Below, one piece after another: positions 1 through 8,711 of a DNA stretch of 64,000 bases (position 1 is its first letter; each line of letters begins with the position of its first letter). The DNA comes from Candidatus Alistipes faecavium (GTDB taxonomy: Bacteria > Bacteroidota > Bacteroidia > Bacteroidales > Rikenellaceae). The stretch covers positions 27,451-91,450 of the forward strand of contig DWYP01000037.1 of NCBI GenBank assembly GCA_019118605.1, written 5' to 3'. The notes below the pieces were generated by a model. It saw only the letters and a program-made list of their open reading frames with translations. It was not told where the DNA came from and ran no database searches. The position numbers were made by a program, and so were the translations under genes.

Positions 1-2
1 AC

Positions 3-1652
3 GTTCCGAAGGTGGAGAGCGCCTCGAAGCTGGCCATCGAGCCCGACATGACCGACACGACACAGATCCGCCCGGAAATCGACTACACGATTACGCCTCT
101 GACGTTGCAGACGACGCTCACGACGCGTCCGATCCGCCCGGCTACGGTGACCTACTGGGAGTTCAACCGTCCGCTTCCGTGCTACGTGAAGGTCGGCGCG
201 GGCTACCCGCTGAACTCCGTGCTGGACTTCTACGCCTCGACGCAGAACCCCTCGACGGGATATGCCATTGGGTACATCAACCATGAGGGCTATTACGCGA
301 AGATCGCCAACGAAGCCGGCGTGAAGAACAACTCCACGCGGATGTACAACCGTGCGGGCATCGCTGCGGGCAAATACTTCGGGCGTCACGTTTTCGAGGG
401 GGAGGTCTCTTACGACAACCGCATGTACCACCGCTACGGGAGCTACACGACCGTTCCCGACCCCACGGAGGAGTTGCTGGCGCAGCTCGGTGCCGGGGCG
501 ATGAACGACTACGGCGATGCTGCGCTGAAGCTGCGTGTGGGCGACGATTTCCAGGATCTTTCGCGTGTGAACTTTGAGGTGGCCCTGCACGGGAACTACT
601 TTCTCGACCATTCGGAGTGGCCCGATACGGGGGAGAAGACGCGTCAGTTGAACCTCGGGGCCGACGCCCGCATCGCCAAGGGCTTCGGACGCAACAGTTT
701 TTCGCTGGGTCTGGGGTACGACCTGTTCAGCGGACAGGAGTGGCTGTCGGGATACAACCAGCAGATGATCCGTGCCGCGTTACGTTATCGTTACGCAGGG
801 GGCGTCGTTGACCTCGAAGTCGGCGCAGATTATTATCACGACAGGATCGAGACGCCCGCAGAGCCCGAAGCGCTGTCCGTGACGGGCGACTACCTCCTTC
901 CGTTCGCGCGGCTCGATTTCAACCTCGGCACGCCGGGGCTGAAGCCCTTCATCGAGGCCGACGGCTCGGTTGCTCCCAACGACTTCCGTTCCATGACGGC
1001 GCTCAATCCCTATGCCCCTGCGGGCCCGTGGCTCGACAAGAGCTCCGTCGACTACAACTTCCGCATCGGTCTGGGCGGGAGCCTGTGGCACAACCGCTTC
1101 AGCTACCGGGCCTATGCCGGGATCTCGATTCAGGACAACCACCTCTTCTGGGCGACGACCCTCGATCGGTCGGGCAGCGTCGGGGAGTATGAGACCTTCG
1201 CCTCGACCTTCATCCTGCAGCAGGCGCGCCAGACCGTGACGTCGTTCAACGGCGAGATCGAGTACCGGCCGATCAGCTCGCTGCGCTTCGACCTCGGCAT
1301 CCACGGCTACTTCTACAACAAGGAGACCGAATGGGCCAACGGCGAGGCGTCGTTCAAGGGGAACTTCGGGGCCGCCTATTCGGGCCGCAGGATCTCGTTC
1401 GGCGTCGAGGCGCTGCTGCTGGGCGAGCGGAGCTGGACAACATTCGCAGGCTTGTATGGCGGGAATCAGCCCCTTTCGGACTTTGTGGCGCCGTTTGCCG
1501 TCGACCTGCGCGCGCACTTCGACTGGCGCATCTCGCACCGCGTGACCTTCTTCGTCGAGGGGCGCAACCTCGCCAATCAGCGCCTCTACGAATATGCCCG
1601 CTACCGCGAGCCGGGCATCCACTTCCTTGCGGGCATCAAGGCCAATTTCTGA
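3..1652 (+). CDS. Outer-membrane beta-barrel protein, 3' part (5' end outside window)
   Basis: The frame is open from the first bases of the window, so this is the C-terminal ~550 residues of a longer protein; the GTG at 12 is only an internal codon. The sequence is rich in alternating aromatic/polar strands typical of outer-membrane barrels (repeated Y-x-x-G-x patterns) and ends in a short strand with terminal Phe (GIKANF), the usual C-terminal signature of a Bacteroidota outer-membrane barrel. It resembles the TonB-receptor-like or porin-like barrel proteins of this phylum, but no plug domain or carboxypeptidase-like domain is visible in the part present, so substrate and TonB dependence cannot be judged. 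A strong hairpin follows the stop. Confidence 0.7.
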   Translation, partial: VPKVESASKLAIEPDMTDTTQIRPEIDYTITPLTLQTTLTTRPIRPATVTYWEFNRPLPCYVKVGAGYPLNSVLDFYASTQNPSTGYAIGYINHEGYYAKIANEAGVKNNSTRMYNRAGIAAGKYFGRHVFEGEVSYDNRMYHRYGSYTTVPDPTEELLAQLGAGAMNDYGDAALKLRVGDDFQDLSRVNFEVALHGNYFLDHSEWPDTGEKTRQLNLGADARIAKGFGRNSFSLGLGYDLFSGQEWLSGYNQQMIRAALRYRYAGGVVDLEVGADYYHDRIETPAEPEALSVTGDYLLPFARLDFNLGTPGLKPFIEADGSVAPNDFRSMTALNPYAPAGPWLDKSSVDYNFRIGLGGSLWHNRFSYRAYAGISIQDNHLFWATTLDRSGSVGEYETFASTFILQQARQTVTSFNGEIEYRPISSLRFDLGIHGYFYNKETEWANGEASFKGNFGAAYSGRRISFGVEALLLGERSWTTFAGLYGGNQPLSDFVAPFAVDLRAHFDWRISHRVTFFVEGRNLANQRLYEYARYREPGIHFLAGIKANF

Positions 1653-1685
1653 TCGGATCGGATCCGACCCGATCGGACCCAAAGA

Positions 1686-1728
1686 TGAAAAATTTCGGCA
1701 GGACGGAATATCCTGCCGAAATTTTTCA
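1686..1728 (+). terminator. Rho-independent terminator after the barrel gene
   Basis: Perfect 18-bp stem (1686-1703 with 1711-1728) and 7-nt loop. The 3' arm contains a T5 run, so termination is plausible although the run is within the stem. Just upstream, 1651-1680 is a short imperfect palindromic run of repeated GATCGG units of unknown meaning. Confidence 0.75.
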
Positions 1729-1769
1729 TACCTTACCGGAACGTTGAACCTTATAAACGACCGGAAATT

Positions 1770-2504
1770 ATGAAACACCTGATGCCCGAGCTTCCCTATG
1801 CGCCCGAAGCCCTTGCTCCGCGGATGAGCCGCGAGACGCTCGAATACCACTACGGCAAACACCTGCAGACCTACGTGGACAACCTGAACCGGCTGATTGC
1901 CGGCACGCCCTACGAGACGAAAAGCCTCGAGGAGATCGTGCGCACGTCCGACGGCGCCGTTTTCAACAACGCCGCGCAGACGTGGAACCATACCTTCTTC
2001 TTCCGGATGCTGAGCCCGTCGCAGCCGGAGATGCCCGCAGCGCTTGCCGAACGCCTTGCACGGGACTTCGGCTCGGTGGAGTCCTTCAAGGATCAGTTCA
2101 CGAAGGCTGCCACGGGCCTCTTCGGTTCGGGCTGGACGTGGCTTGCCGCCGACGCGAAGGGTCGCCTCTCGATCGTTGCGAAGCCGAACGCCGGGAATCC
2201 CCTTACGGACGGACTGCGCCCCGTGCTGACGGTCGACGTCTGGGAACACGCCTACTACATCGACTACCGCAACCGGCGGGCCGATTTCGTGGCTGCGTGG
2301 TGGGAGCTTGTCGACTGGCGGAAGGTTGCCGAGTGCTGCATCCCGCGCCGGTGGAAATGCCGGTCGTGCGACTATGTCTACGACCCTGCGAAGGGCGACC
2401 CCGAAACGGGCATCGCTCCGGGCACCTTCTTCGAGGATATTCCCGCGACGTGGACGTGCCCCGTCTGCGGGCTCGACAAGTCGGAGTTCGTGCCTGCGGA
2501 GTAG
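1770..2504 (+). CDS. sodB: Iron superoxide dismutase with C-terminal rubredoxin domain
   Basis: Residues 1-190 are a complete Fe/Mn superoxide dismutase: metal ligands His27, His74 (QTWNH), Asp156 and His160 (DVWEHAY); Gln70 next to the metal site is the iron-type position. This part should disproportionate superoxide in the cytoplasm. Residues ~193-244 form a rubredoxin: CxxC at 197-200 with the following YVYDP motif, and CPVCG at 230-234, giving the four Cys that bind one Fe. Ordinary Fe-SODs are ~195 residues and stop where the linker begins here. Rubredoxins carry one electron, normally to rubrerythrin or superoxide reductase; fusing one to an SOD suggests electron exchange with the SOD iron or co-delivery to a peroxide-reducing partner, which is inference. 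The frame is continuous, so this is one polypeptide. It is monocistronic between two hairpins. Confidence 0.93.
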   Translation: MKHLMPELPYAPEALAPRMSRETLEYHYGKHLQTYVDNLNRLIAGTPYETKSLEEIVRTSDGAVFNNAAQTWNHTFFFRMLSPSQPEMPAALAERLARDFGSVESFKDQFTKAATGLFGSGWTWLAADAKGRLSIVAKPNAGNPLTDGLRPVLTVDVWEHAYYIDYRNRRADFVAAWWELVDWRKVAECCIPRRWKCRSCDYVYDPAKGDPETGIAPGTFFEDIPATWTCPVCGLDKSEFVPAE

Positions 2505-2550
2505 CGGCCTCTTCGGGCGCGCCTCCGGGCGCGACACGCCATACAGACGA

Positions 2551-2586
2551 CAAACGCCTCCGGAACCTGTGTTCCGGAGGCGTTTG
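2551..2586. terminator. Hairpin between convergent genes (bidirectional terminator)
   Basis: Perfect 16-bp stem (2551-2566 with 2571-2586), 4-nt loop, between the SOD gene and the convergent small monooxygenase gene. No long T-run follows, so efficiency is uncertain. Confidence 0.6.
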
Positions 2587-2658
2587 CCTTTGCGGCAGGG
2601 GCAGCAGGGGCCTCAAACGACCGGCCGCAGGGGCGCAGGGGGCGCAGGGGGCGCAGGG

Positions 2659-2934
2659 TCAGAATACGAACTGCTCGATCTTCATCTCTCCGAGCTGCTC
2701 GAGGCGCGGGACGAGGGTCGTGAAATGCGGTGCGCGCTCGTGAGCGGCGAGGGCCTTGGCGTCGGTCCATGTCTCGCAGATCATCAGCACGTCGCGGCGC
2801 GTCGTGCTTTCGAAGAGGTCATAGGCCACGCAACCTTCGTCCTTGAGCGATGCTGCGACCAGCTCCCTGCCGGTCTCGATGAGTGCTTCGCGGTTGCTTT
2901 CCGTCGTGCGGATAAATACATTGATACGTATCAT
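2659..2934 (-). CDS. Antibiotic biosynthesis monooxygenase (ABM/YgiN-type) domain protein
   Basis: A ~91-residue protein starting MIRINVFIRT, preferred over an upstream in-frame ATG at 3006 because that extension is Lys/Arg-rich low-complexity sequence overlapping the neighbouring gene and the start at 2934 fits the family. The pattern (an N-terminal beta strand, two helices, the segment DEGCVAYDLFES, then MICETWTDAKALAAHERAPHF) is that of the ABM domain, a small dimeric ferredoxin-like fold found in quinol monooxygenases such as YgiN and in heme-degrading enzymes. Substrate is not predictable. The minus-strand leader just upstream is A/G-rich. It lies 52 bp downstream of the AmpG-like permease gene and may be cotranscribed with it. 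Confidence 0.85.
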   Translation of the reverse strand: MIRINVFIRTTESNREALIETGRELVAASLKDEGCVAYDLFESTTRRDVLMICETWTDAKALAAHERAPHFTTLVPRLEQLGEMKIEQFVF

Positions 2935-2986
2935 TTTTCTCTTTTTTTGATTTGTGACATGTCGATATAGCGTTTTTTTCGCCGAT

Positions 2987-4306
2987 TTATTGTTTTTCCG
3001 CGGCATCTTTTCCGTCGGGGTAGGTGAAGGGCACGAACCAGGTGATCAGGAAGGCCGGGATGGTGAACAGGAGCACCAGGACGAAGAAGTGCGCATATCC
3101 GAGCCAGTCGCTGAGGTATCCCGAGACGGCCCCGGTCATCATCACCGAGAGGTTCATGATCCCCGATGCGAAGGCGTAGTGTGCCATCTGGTGGCGTCCG
3201 GGGGCTACCTGCTGCATCATGAAGAGCGTGAGGCCCACGAATCCGAATCCGTATCCGAAGTATTCGAGGATGATTCCGCCTCCTACGATCCACATCTGCG
3301 AGGGCTGCATCCATGCCAGCAGGGCATAGACGACGAATGGGACGTTGAAGATGCAGCAGAGGGTGAAGAGCGTGCGCTTCAGGCCGCGGTGCGCGATGTA
3401 GTACCCTGCGAGGAGCGAACCGAGCAGGAAGGCCCCGGCGCCGAATGTTCCGTAGTAGAGCCCGATCTGCTGGTTCGAGAGTCCGAGTCCCCCGACCGCG
3501 GTGTCGGCCTTGAGGAACAGCGGGACGATCTTCATGACGAACCCTTCGCCCAGACGGTAGAGGATGATGAAGGCGATGTAGTACCAGATATGCTTCTTCG
3601 TGAAGAAGTCGGTGATGACCTCGCGGAGGCCGTGCAATCCCTCTCGCAGCGAGTGTTTTTCGGCTGCGGCGCCCCCTGTGGGGAGGATCTTCCAGTGGTA
3701 GATTCCCAGCGCGAAGAGCACGATGCCGAGTATGGCCATAACGATGGTCCACGACTGCACGTAGGCGTCGAACGTCTCGGTTCCCGCGGCGCTGAACCGT
3801 TCGTAGAGCCATCCCGCGAGCCATACGAGGCCACCCGTGGCGACGAGTTTTGCGAGGTTGTAGAAGGCTCCCTGCCAGCCGATGTATTTGGCCTGGTCCG
3901 TGGCGTTGAGCTCCGACATGTAGACGCCGTCGGCGGCGATGTCGTGCGTGGCGCCGCTGAAGGCCACCACGGCGAACACGGCGACGGTCACGGCGAAGAA
4001 GGTCGGGAGGTGGAGCGTCAGGGCCGCCAGCCCGAAGAGCACGCCGCTGAGGAGCTGCGTGGTGACGACGAAGAACTTCTTCGTGCGGAAGATCTCCAGG
4101 AAGGGGCTCCAGAGGAACTTGATGGTCCAGGGCCACATGATGAGCGAGGTCCAGAACGCGATTTGAGCGTCGGCGATCTGGAGATCCTTGAACATCACGG
4201 CCGATACCATGTTGAGCACCACGAAGGGCATACCCATGGCGAAATAGAGCGTCGGCACCCACGCAAGGGGGGATCGTGCCGGTTTCGGGGGGCGGTTCGG
4301 ATTCAT
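2987..4306 (-). CDS. MFS permease, AmpG-like
   Basis: 439 residues with about twelve hydrophobic segments, a polar central loop (residues ~210-240, GGAAAEKHSLREG) and a cytoplasmic C-terminal tail, as in the major facilitator superfamily. The segment FSGATHDIAADGVYMSELN and the GEGFVMKIVPLFL stretch match AmpG-type permeases, which import anhydro-muropeptides across the inner membrane for cell-wall recycling in Gram-negatives; similar Bacteroidota proteins are also annotated simply as MFS sugar transporters, so the substrate is not certain. It sits downstream of pheT on the same strand but a clear terminator separates them, so it probably has its own promoter. Confidence 0.82.
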   Translation of the reverse strand: MNPNRPPKPARSPLAWVPTLYFAMGMPFVVLNMVSAVMFKDLQIADAQIAFWTSLIMWPWTIKFLWSPFLEIFRTKKFFVVTTQLLSGVLFGLAALTLHLPTFFAVTVAVFAVVAFSGATHDIAADGVYMSELNATDQAKYIGWQGAFYNLAKLVATGGLVWLAGWLYERFSAAGTETFDAYVQSWTIVMAILGIVLFALGIYHWKILPTGGAAAEKHSLREGLHGLREVITDFFTKKHIWYYIAFIILYRLGEGFVMKIVPLFLKADTAVGGLGLSNQQIGLYYGTFGAGAFLLGSLLAGYYIAHRGLKRTLFTLCCIFNVPFVVYALLAWMQPSQMWIVGGGIILEYFGYGFGFVGLTLFMMQQVAPGRHQMAHYAFASGIMNLSVMMTGAVSGYLSDWLGYAHFFVLVLLFTIPAFLITWFVPFTYPDGKDAAEKQ

Positions 4307-4334
4307 ATCGGTCAGAAGGCGGTTGGTTTAGGCG

Positions 4335-4369
4335 TAAAAAACCGGAAGCGGCCTCGGGGGCCGCTTCCG
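4335..4369 (-). terminator. Rho-independent terminator of pheT
   Basis: Read on the minus strand: 11-bp GC-rich stem (4343-4353 with 4359-4369), 5-nt loop, followed by a run of six T (4336-4341). Confidence 0.85.
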
Positions 4370-4382
4370 TGAGGGGGCGGCG

Positions 4383-6851
4383 TCAGCTGCGCACCTGGGC
4401 GCCGCAGCGCTGTTCGAACTGACGTGCGAGGTTCGCCATCACGCGCTCGATGGTCTTGTCGTCGAGCGTGCGGCTCTTGTCCTCGAGGATGAAGCTCAGG
4501 GCGTAGGACTTCTTGCCTTCGGGGAGCTTGTCGCCCTCGTAGACGTCGAAGAGCGAGACGCTGCGCAGGAGTTTCCGCTCGGCGGCGAAAGCGGCGTCGC
4601 GCAGCTCCGCGAATGTCACCTTCCTGTCGACGAGCAGTGCGAGGTCGCGCTTCACTTCGGGGAACTTCGAGAGCTCCTCGGCCGTGATGCGGTGCTTCTT
4701 CGTCGACTTCGCCAGGAGGTCGAAATTCATCTCCAGGAAGTATACCTCCTGCTTGACATCGACGGCGCGGCGGATCTTCGGGGCTACGGAGCCGATCTGC
4801 AGGAGTTCCCGGCCGTTGAGCTCCATCGAGAGCCCCTCGCTGAAGAGGTCGCTCTTCAGCGGCTCGGTCTTCAGGGCGTAGATGTCCACTCCGAACCGTC
4901 GCAGGAGCATCTCGGCCGCGGCCCGCAGGGTGAAGAACGACGCCTTGACGGGCTTCGTGTCCCACGACTGCGGCGTTGCGACGCCCATCACGGCAATGGC
5001 CAGCCGGTACTCCTCGGAGTATGCCGCGAGGCGGTTCTCCCCGTTGCGGCGGGCTTCGTCGTAGAAGTAGCAGTTCCCGAACTCATAGAGCTTCAGGTCT
5101 CCGTTGCGGCGGTTTGCGTTCAGCGCCACGGCCTCGAGCATGTTGAATAGCAGGGTCTGGCGCATGACGTTGAGGTCGGCGCTCAGGGGGTTGATGATCC
5201 TCACGCAATGCTCCGCGGGGTAGGAGGTCAACCCCCCGTAATAGGCCGCCTTGGTCAGCGAGTTGGACATGATCTCCGTGAACCCGTTGGCTGTCAGGAA
5301 GTCCGCCGCGAGGTTCATGAGCTTGCTACGGTCGGGTTTCGGGGCGTAGGAGAGCGTCGAGCGGACTCTCGAGGGGATCTCGACGTTGTTGTATCCGTAG
5401 ATGCGGAGAATCTCCTCCGCGATGTCGGCCTCGCGCTGCACGTCGACGCGGTAGGGCGGCACGGCCACGGTCATCAGGCCGTTTCCCTTCTCCTCGAGGA
5501 TGCGGATCTCGAGCGCTCCGAGGATCGTGCGCACCTCCTCCTCGGGAATCTCCTTTCCGATCAGGGCGTTGATGCGCCGGAGGGAGATCTCCACGCGGAA
5601 ATCCTCGGCGGGACGGGGGCAGATGTCGGTGATCTCGCTGGAGATCGTTCCTCCTGCGAGCTCCTTCATCAGCAGGGCGGCGCGCCTGGCGGCGTATACC
5701 TGCATGTTGGGATCCACGCCGCGCTCGAAGCGGAACGACGAGTCGGTGTTCAACCCGAACCGCTTTGCGGTCTTGCGCACCCATACGGGGTTGAAGTATG
5801 CGCTCTCGATGAATACGTTTACCGTGGAGTCGCTGATTCCCGAATCGAGTCCTCCGAAGACACCGGCGATGCACATCGGGCGCTCGGCGGAGCAGATCAT
5901 CAGGTCCTTGTCCGAGAGCTTGCGCTCCACGCCGTCGAGCGTGACGAAGGGCGTACCCTCGGCGCAGGTGCGCACGACGACCTCGCGGCCCTCGATGCGG
6001 TCGGCGTCGAAGGCGTGGAGAGGCTGCCCGAGCTCGAAGAGCACGAAGTTGGTGATGTCCACGAGGTTGTTCTTGGGGTTGATTCCCGCGGCGCGCAGGC
6101 AGTTCTGCATCCACTCGGGCGAGGGTGCGATCCTGCATCCGGTCACCGTCACCCCGGTGTATCGGGGGCATGCCTCGGGATTCTCCACGCGGATCTTGAC
6201 CTCGAGATCGTGGTTGTCGACGGCGAAAGCCCCGACGTCGGGCATCTTCACCTTCACGGGATGCCCGTGGCTGGAGAGGTACGCCGCCAGGTCGCGCGCC
6301 ACGCCGATGTGCGACGCGGCGTCTATGCGGTTTGGCGTGAGCCCGATTTCGATGAGGTAGTCGTCCTCGACTTTCAGGAACTCCTTTGCCGGCATGCCCA
6401 CGGGGGCGTCTTCGGGGAGTTCGACGATTCCGTCGTGGGAGGCACCGATTCCGAGTTCATCCTCGGCGCAGAGCATTCCGAGGGACTCCACGCCGCGGAT
6501 CTTCGAGCGTTTGATCTTGAACTCCTCGTCACCGCCGTTGGGGTAGAGGACGGCTCCGACCGTGGCGCAGAGTACCTTGAGTCCCGCGCGGCAGTTGGGA
6601 GCGCCGCATACGATCTGCAGGGGTTCGGCGGCTCCGACGGCGACCGTCGTGACGTGGAGGTGGTCGGAGTCGGGGTGGTCGACGCACGTGAGGACTTCGC
6701 CGACGACGACGCCCGCGAGTCCGCCCTTGACGGTTTCGATTTTCTCGAAACCTTCGACTTCGAGGCCGATGTCGGTGAGTATCTGTGCGATTTTCTCTGC
6801 CGGGAGCCCGGTGTCGATATAGCGTTTGAGCCAGTTGTACGAGATATTCAT
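4383..6851 (-). CDS. pheT: Phenylalanyl-tRNA synthetase beta subunit
   Basis: 822 residues from MNISYNWLKRYID, the normal PheT N-terminus; a start ten codons upstream is possible but not typical. Domains in order: the N-terminal region, the EMAP-II-like tRNA-binding domain (residues ~40-150, with HPDSDHLHV), the B3/B4 editing region (FELGQPLHAFDADRI, GVFGGLDSGISDSTVN), the B5 domain, the catalytic-like core, and the C-terminal anticodon-binding FDX-ACB domain (KFPEVKRDLALLVD). With PheS (not in the window) it forms the alpha2-beta2 enzyme that charges tRNA-Phe. Full length, no break. A minus-strand -7 box precedes it at 6883-6890 and a terminator follows. Confidence 0.97.
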   Translation of the reverse strand: MNISYNWLKRYIDTGLPAEKIAQILTDIGLEVEGFEKIETVKGGLAGVVVGEVLTCVDHPDSDHLHVTTVAVGAAEPLQIVCGAPNCRAGLKVLCATVGAVLYPNGGDEEFKIKRSKIRGVESLGMLCAEDELGIGASHDGIVELPEDAPVGMPAKEFLKVEDDYLIEIGLTPNRIDAASHIGVARDLAAYLSSHGHPVKVKMPDVGAFAVDNHDLEVKIRVENPEACPRYTGVTVTGCRIAPSPEWMQNCLRAAGINPKNNLVDITNFVLFELGQPLHAFDADRIEGREVVVRTCAEGTPFVTLDGVERKLSDKDLMICSAERPMCIAGVFGGLDSGISDSTVNVFIESAYFNPVWVRKTAKRFGLNTDSSFRFERGVDPNMQVYAARRAALLMKELAGGTISSEITDICPRPAEDFRVEISLRRINALIGKEIPEEEVRTILGALEIRILEEKGNGLMTVAVPPYRVDVQREADIAEEILRIYGYNNVEIPSRVRSTLSYAPKPDRSKLMNLAADFLTANGFTEIMSNSLTKAAYYGGLTSYPAEHCVRIINPLSADLNVMRQTLLFNMLEAVALNANRRNGDLKLYEFGNCYFYDEARRNGENRLAAYSEEYRLAIAVMGVATPQSWDTKPVKASFFTLRAAAEMLLRRFGVDIYALKTEPLKSDLFSEGLSMELNGRELLQIGSVAPKIRRAVDVKQEVYFLEMNFDLLAKSTKKHRITAEELSKFPEVKRDLALLVDRKVTFAELRDAAFAAERKLLRSVSLFDVYEGDKLPEGKKSYALSFILEDKSRTLDDKTIERVMANLARQFEQRCGAQVRS

Positions 6852-6882
6852 GGTTTGAAATGGTTGATGTCTTAAAATCAAA

Positions 6883-6890
6883 CAAAGATA
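6883..6890 (-). promoter_or_regulatory. Bacteroidota -7 box for pheT
   Basis: TATCTTTG on the minus strand, a match to TAnnTTTG, 32 bp before the pheT start. No good -33 TTTG at the expected spacing. Confidence 0.5.
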
Positions 6891-6957
6891 GGGATTTTCC
6901 GGTAAAAGCCGAAATATTTCGTGCTATAAAATAGGTGTAAAAAAAGTTAGTAAAAAA

Positions 6958-6989
6958 TTTGCAAAATATCAATTTGCGTTATATATTTG
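6958..6989 (+). promoter_or_regulatory. Bacteroidota promoter of the trp leader/trpB
   Basis: -33 TTTG at 6958-6961, 20-bp spacer, -7 TATATTTG at 6982-6989, an excellent match to the phylum consensus. The expected transcript start near 6996 leaves about 15 nt before the leader-peptide ATG. Confidence 0.8.
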
Positions 6990-7010
6990 CGCAAAGAAAG
7001 CAAACGAACG

Positions 7011-7094
7011 ATGTATACCCAGAACACGCATTTTTGGTGGTGGCGCCGGTTGACTCTCGTGAACAATGAGTGCCTCTGCGTGCGTGCCTTGTAA
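7011..7094 (+). CDS. trpL: trp operon leader peptide (27 aa, WWW)
   Basis: A short ORF, ATG 7011 to TAA 7092-7094, begins MYTQNTHFWWWRRLTL and carries three consecutive Trp codons (TGG at 7035-7043, residues 9-11). Three Trp in a row in a 27-residue peptide, directly behind a promoter and ahead of a terminator and a tryptophan-synthase gene, is the hallmark of ribosome-mediated attenuation: when charged tRNA-Trp is scarce the ribosome stalls on these codons. The spacing is telling, since a ribosome stalled there would cover RNA to about 7056 and leave the antiterminator arm starting at 7057 free. There is no Shine-Dalgarno motif, as usual in this phylum. The peptide itself probably has no other function. 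Confidence 0.85.
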   Translation: MYTQNTHFWWWRRLTLVNNECLCVRAL

Positions 7095-7130
7095 AATCGT
7101 ATCGAATACGTCACAGCCCGTTGTTTACGA
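7057..7130 (+). promoter_or_regulatory. trp attenuator antiterminator
   Basis: Bases 7057-7068 pair with 7119-7130 over 12 bp with two G.U wobbles. The second arm overlaps the left arm of the terminator (7115-7128), so the two structures exclude one another. The first arm lies immediately 3' of the Trp codons of the leader peptide. In the replete state the leader ribosome translates through the first arm, which should favour the terminator; unlike the E. coli leader the stop codon lies 24 nt past this arm, so timing rather than a ribosome parked at the stop would be needed (inference). Confidence 0.72.
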
Positions 7131-7150
7131 AGTAAGCAACGGGCTTTTTT
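7115..7150 (+). terminator. trp attenuator terminator
   Basis: 14-bp stem with one G.U wobble (7115-7128 with 7132-7145), 3-nt loop GAA, then six T (7145-7150). A textbook intrinsic terminator placed between the leader peptide and trpB, 35 bp before the trpB start. Confidence 0.9.
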
Positions 7151-7185
7151 CATGCCATATTTAAATCCTCAAAACATACCAGACC

Positions 7186-8547
7186 ATGAAAACGAAGAAA
7201 TTCTGCCTTACGGAATCCCAGATGCCGACCCAATGGTACAACATCGTGGCCGACATGCCCACGAAACCGCTTCCGCCGCTGAATCCCGCGACCAAACAGC
7301 CCGTCACGAAGGAACAGATGTCGGCGATTTTCGCCGAGGCGCTCATCGACCAGGAGATGTCCACGGAACGCTACATCGACATTCCCGAGGAGGTTCAGGA
7401 GATCTACCGGATCTGGCGACCGACGCCGCTGGTGCGCGCCACGGGCCTCGAGAAGGCCCTCGATACGCCGGCGAAGATCTACTTCAAGAACGAGAGCGTC
7501 TCGCCCGCGGGATCCCACAAGCCCAACACGGCGGTGCCGCAGGCATACTACAACTACAAGCAGGGCATCAAGCACCTGACCACCGAGACGGGAGCCGGAC
7601 AGTGGGGGGCGTCGATCGCCTTTGCGTCGAAGCACTTCGGCATCGACCTTCAGGTCTTCATGGTCAAGGTGAGCTACGACCAGAAGCCCTACCGGAGGCT
7701 GATGATGAACACCTGGGGTGCCGAATGCGTGGCTTCGCCCTCGACGCTCACCGAATCGGGGCGTGCGGCCCTTGCCCGCGACCCGGAGTGCTCGGGCAGC
7801 CTCGGACTGGCCATCTCGGAGGCCGTTGAGATGGCGCTGCGCCGCCCCGAAGATACGCGTTACTGCCTGGGCAGCGTGCTGAACCACGTGCTTCTGCACC
7901 AGACGGTCATCGGACAGGAGGCCGTCACGCAGATGGAGATGGCCGATGCGGAGCCCGACATCGTAATCGGCTGCTTCGGCGGGGGCAGCAACTTCGCGGG
8001 CCTGAGCTTCCCGTTCCTGCGCAAGAACTTCACCGAAGGGAAGAAGACCCGCGTGGTGGCCGTCGAGCCGTCGAGCTGCCCGAAGCTGACGCGCGGGACG
8101 TTCCAGTACGACTTCGGCGATGTGGCGGGCTTCACGCCGCTGCTCCCGATGTATACGCTGGGCCACGACTTCCAGCCTTCGGACATCCACGCCGGAGGTC
8201 TCCGCTACCACGGCGCGGGCTCGATCGTGAGCCAGCTTCTCAAGGACGGGCTGGTCGAGGCGCAGTCGGTACCTCAGGTCGAGACGCTGGCCGCGGGCGT
8301 GCTCTTCGCGCAGACCGAGGGGATCATCCCGGCGCCGGAATCCACGCACGCCATCGCCGCGGCGATCCGCGAGGCGCAGAAGGCCAAGGAGGAGGGTGTG
8401 GCGAAGACCATCCTCTTCAACCTCTCGGGCACGGGCGTCATCGACCTCTACGCCTACGAACAGTACCTTGCCGGAGTGCTGAAGGACTATTCACCGAGCG
8501 ACGCCGAGATCGCCGAGACGGTCAACCAGCTGGAGAAACTGATCTGA
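7186..8547 (+). CDS. trpB: Tryptophan synthase beta chain, TrpB2 type
   Basis: 453 residues. It has the PLP-dependent fold II signature: the lysine in GSHKPNTA (PLP Schiff base), ETGAGQWG, and the glycine-rich phosphate cradle [19 protein letters not shown] lies at the C-terminus. Length above 430 and the extended N-terminus with WRPTPLVRA are typical of the TrpB2 subfamily, which condenses indole and serine to tryptophan and often works without a cognate TrpA. No other trp gene is adjacent and a terminator follows, so this is a single-gene transcript. The leader peptide and attenuator upstream indicate control by tryptophanyl-tRNA charging. A role in indole salvage is inferred from TrpB2 biology; indole is plentiful in the gut. 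Confidence 0.95.
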   Translation: MKTKKFCLTESQMPTQWYNIVADMPTKPLPPLNPATKQPVTKEQMSAIFAEALIDQEMSTERYIDIPEEVQEIYRIWRPTPLVRATGLEKALDTPAKIYFKNESVSPAGSHKPNTAVPQAYYNYKQGIKHLTTETGAGQWGASIAFASKHFGIDLQVFMVKVSYDQKPYRRLMMNTWGAECVASPSTLTESGRAALARDPECSGSLGLAISEAVEMALRRPEDTRYCLGSVLNHVLLHQTVIGQEAVTQMEMADAEPDIVIGCFGGGSNFAGLSFPFLRKNFTEGKKTRVVAVEPSSCPKLTRGTFQYDFGDVAGFTPLLPMYTLGHDFQPSDIHAGGLRYHGAGSIVSQLLKDGLVEAQSVPQVETLAAGVLFAQTEGIIPAPESTHAIAAAIREAQKAKEEGVAKTILFNLSGTGVIDLYAYEQYLAGVLKDYSPSDAEIAETVNQLEKLI

Positions 8548-8565
8548 AAAACCTCCGGGATACGG

Positions 8566-8602
8566 AAAGAGCGGACGGCTTTGCGCCGTCCGCTCTTTTT
8601 TT
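8566..8602 (+). terminator. Rho-independent terminator of trpB
   Basis: 14-bp perfect stem (8566-8579 with 8585-8598), 5-nt loop, T-run through 8602. Confidence 0.9.
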
Positions 8603-8711
8603 GCCTTTTCCCTTGTGCCGCCGACCTCTTTTTTGTTTTTCCTTGCGCCGACAGCCCCTCTTTTTGTTTCCTGCTCCGACTCCTCTTCGTTTTGCGCCCC
8701 GCGCCCGGTGG

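Noticed and set aside
2634..2658. Short GGGGCGCA repeats after the SOD gene
   Set aside because: Three short units only; ordinary GC-rich low complexity.
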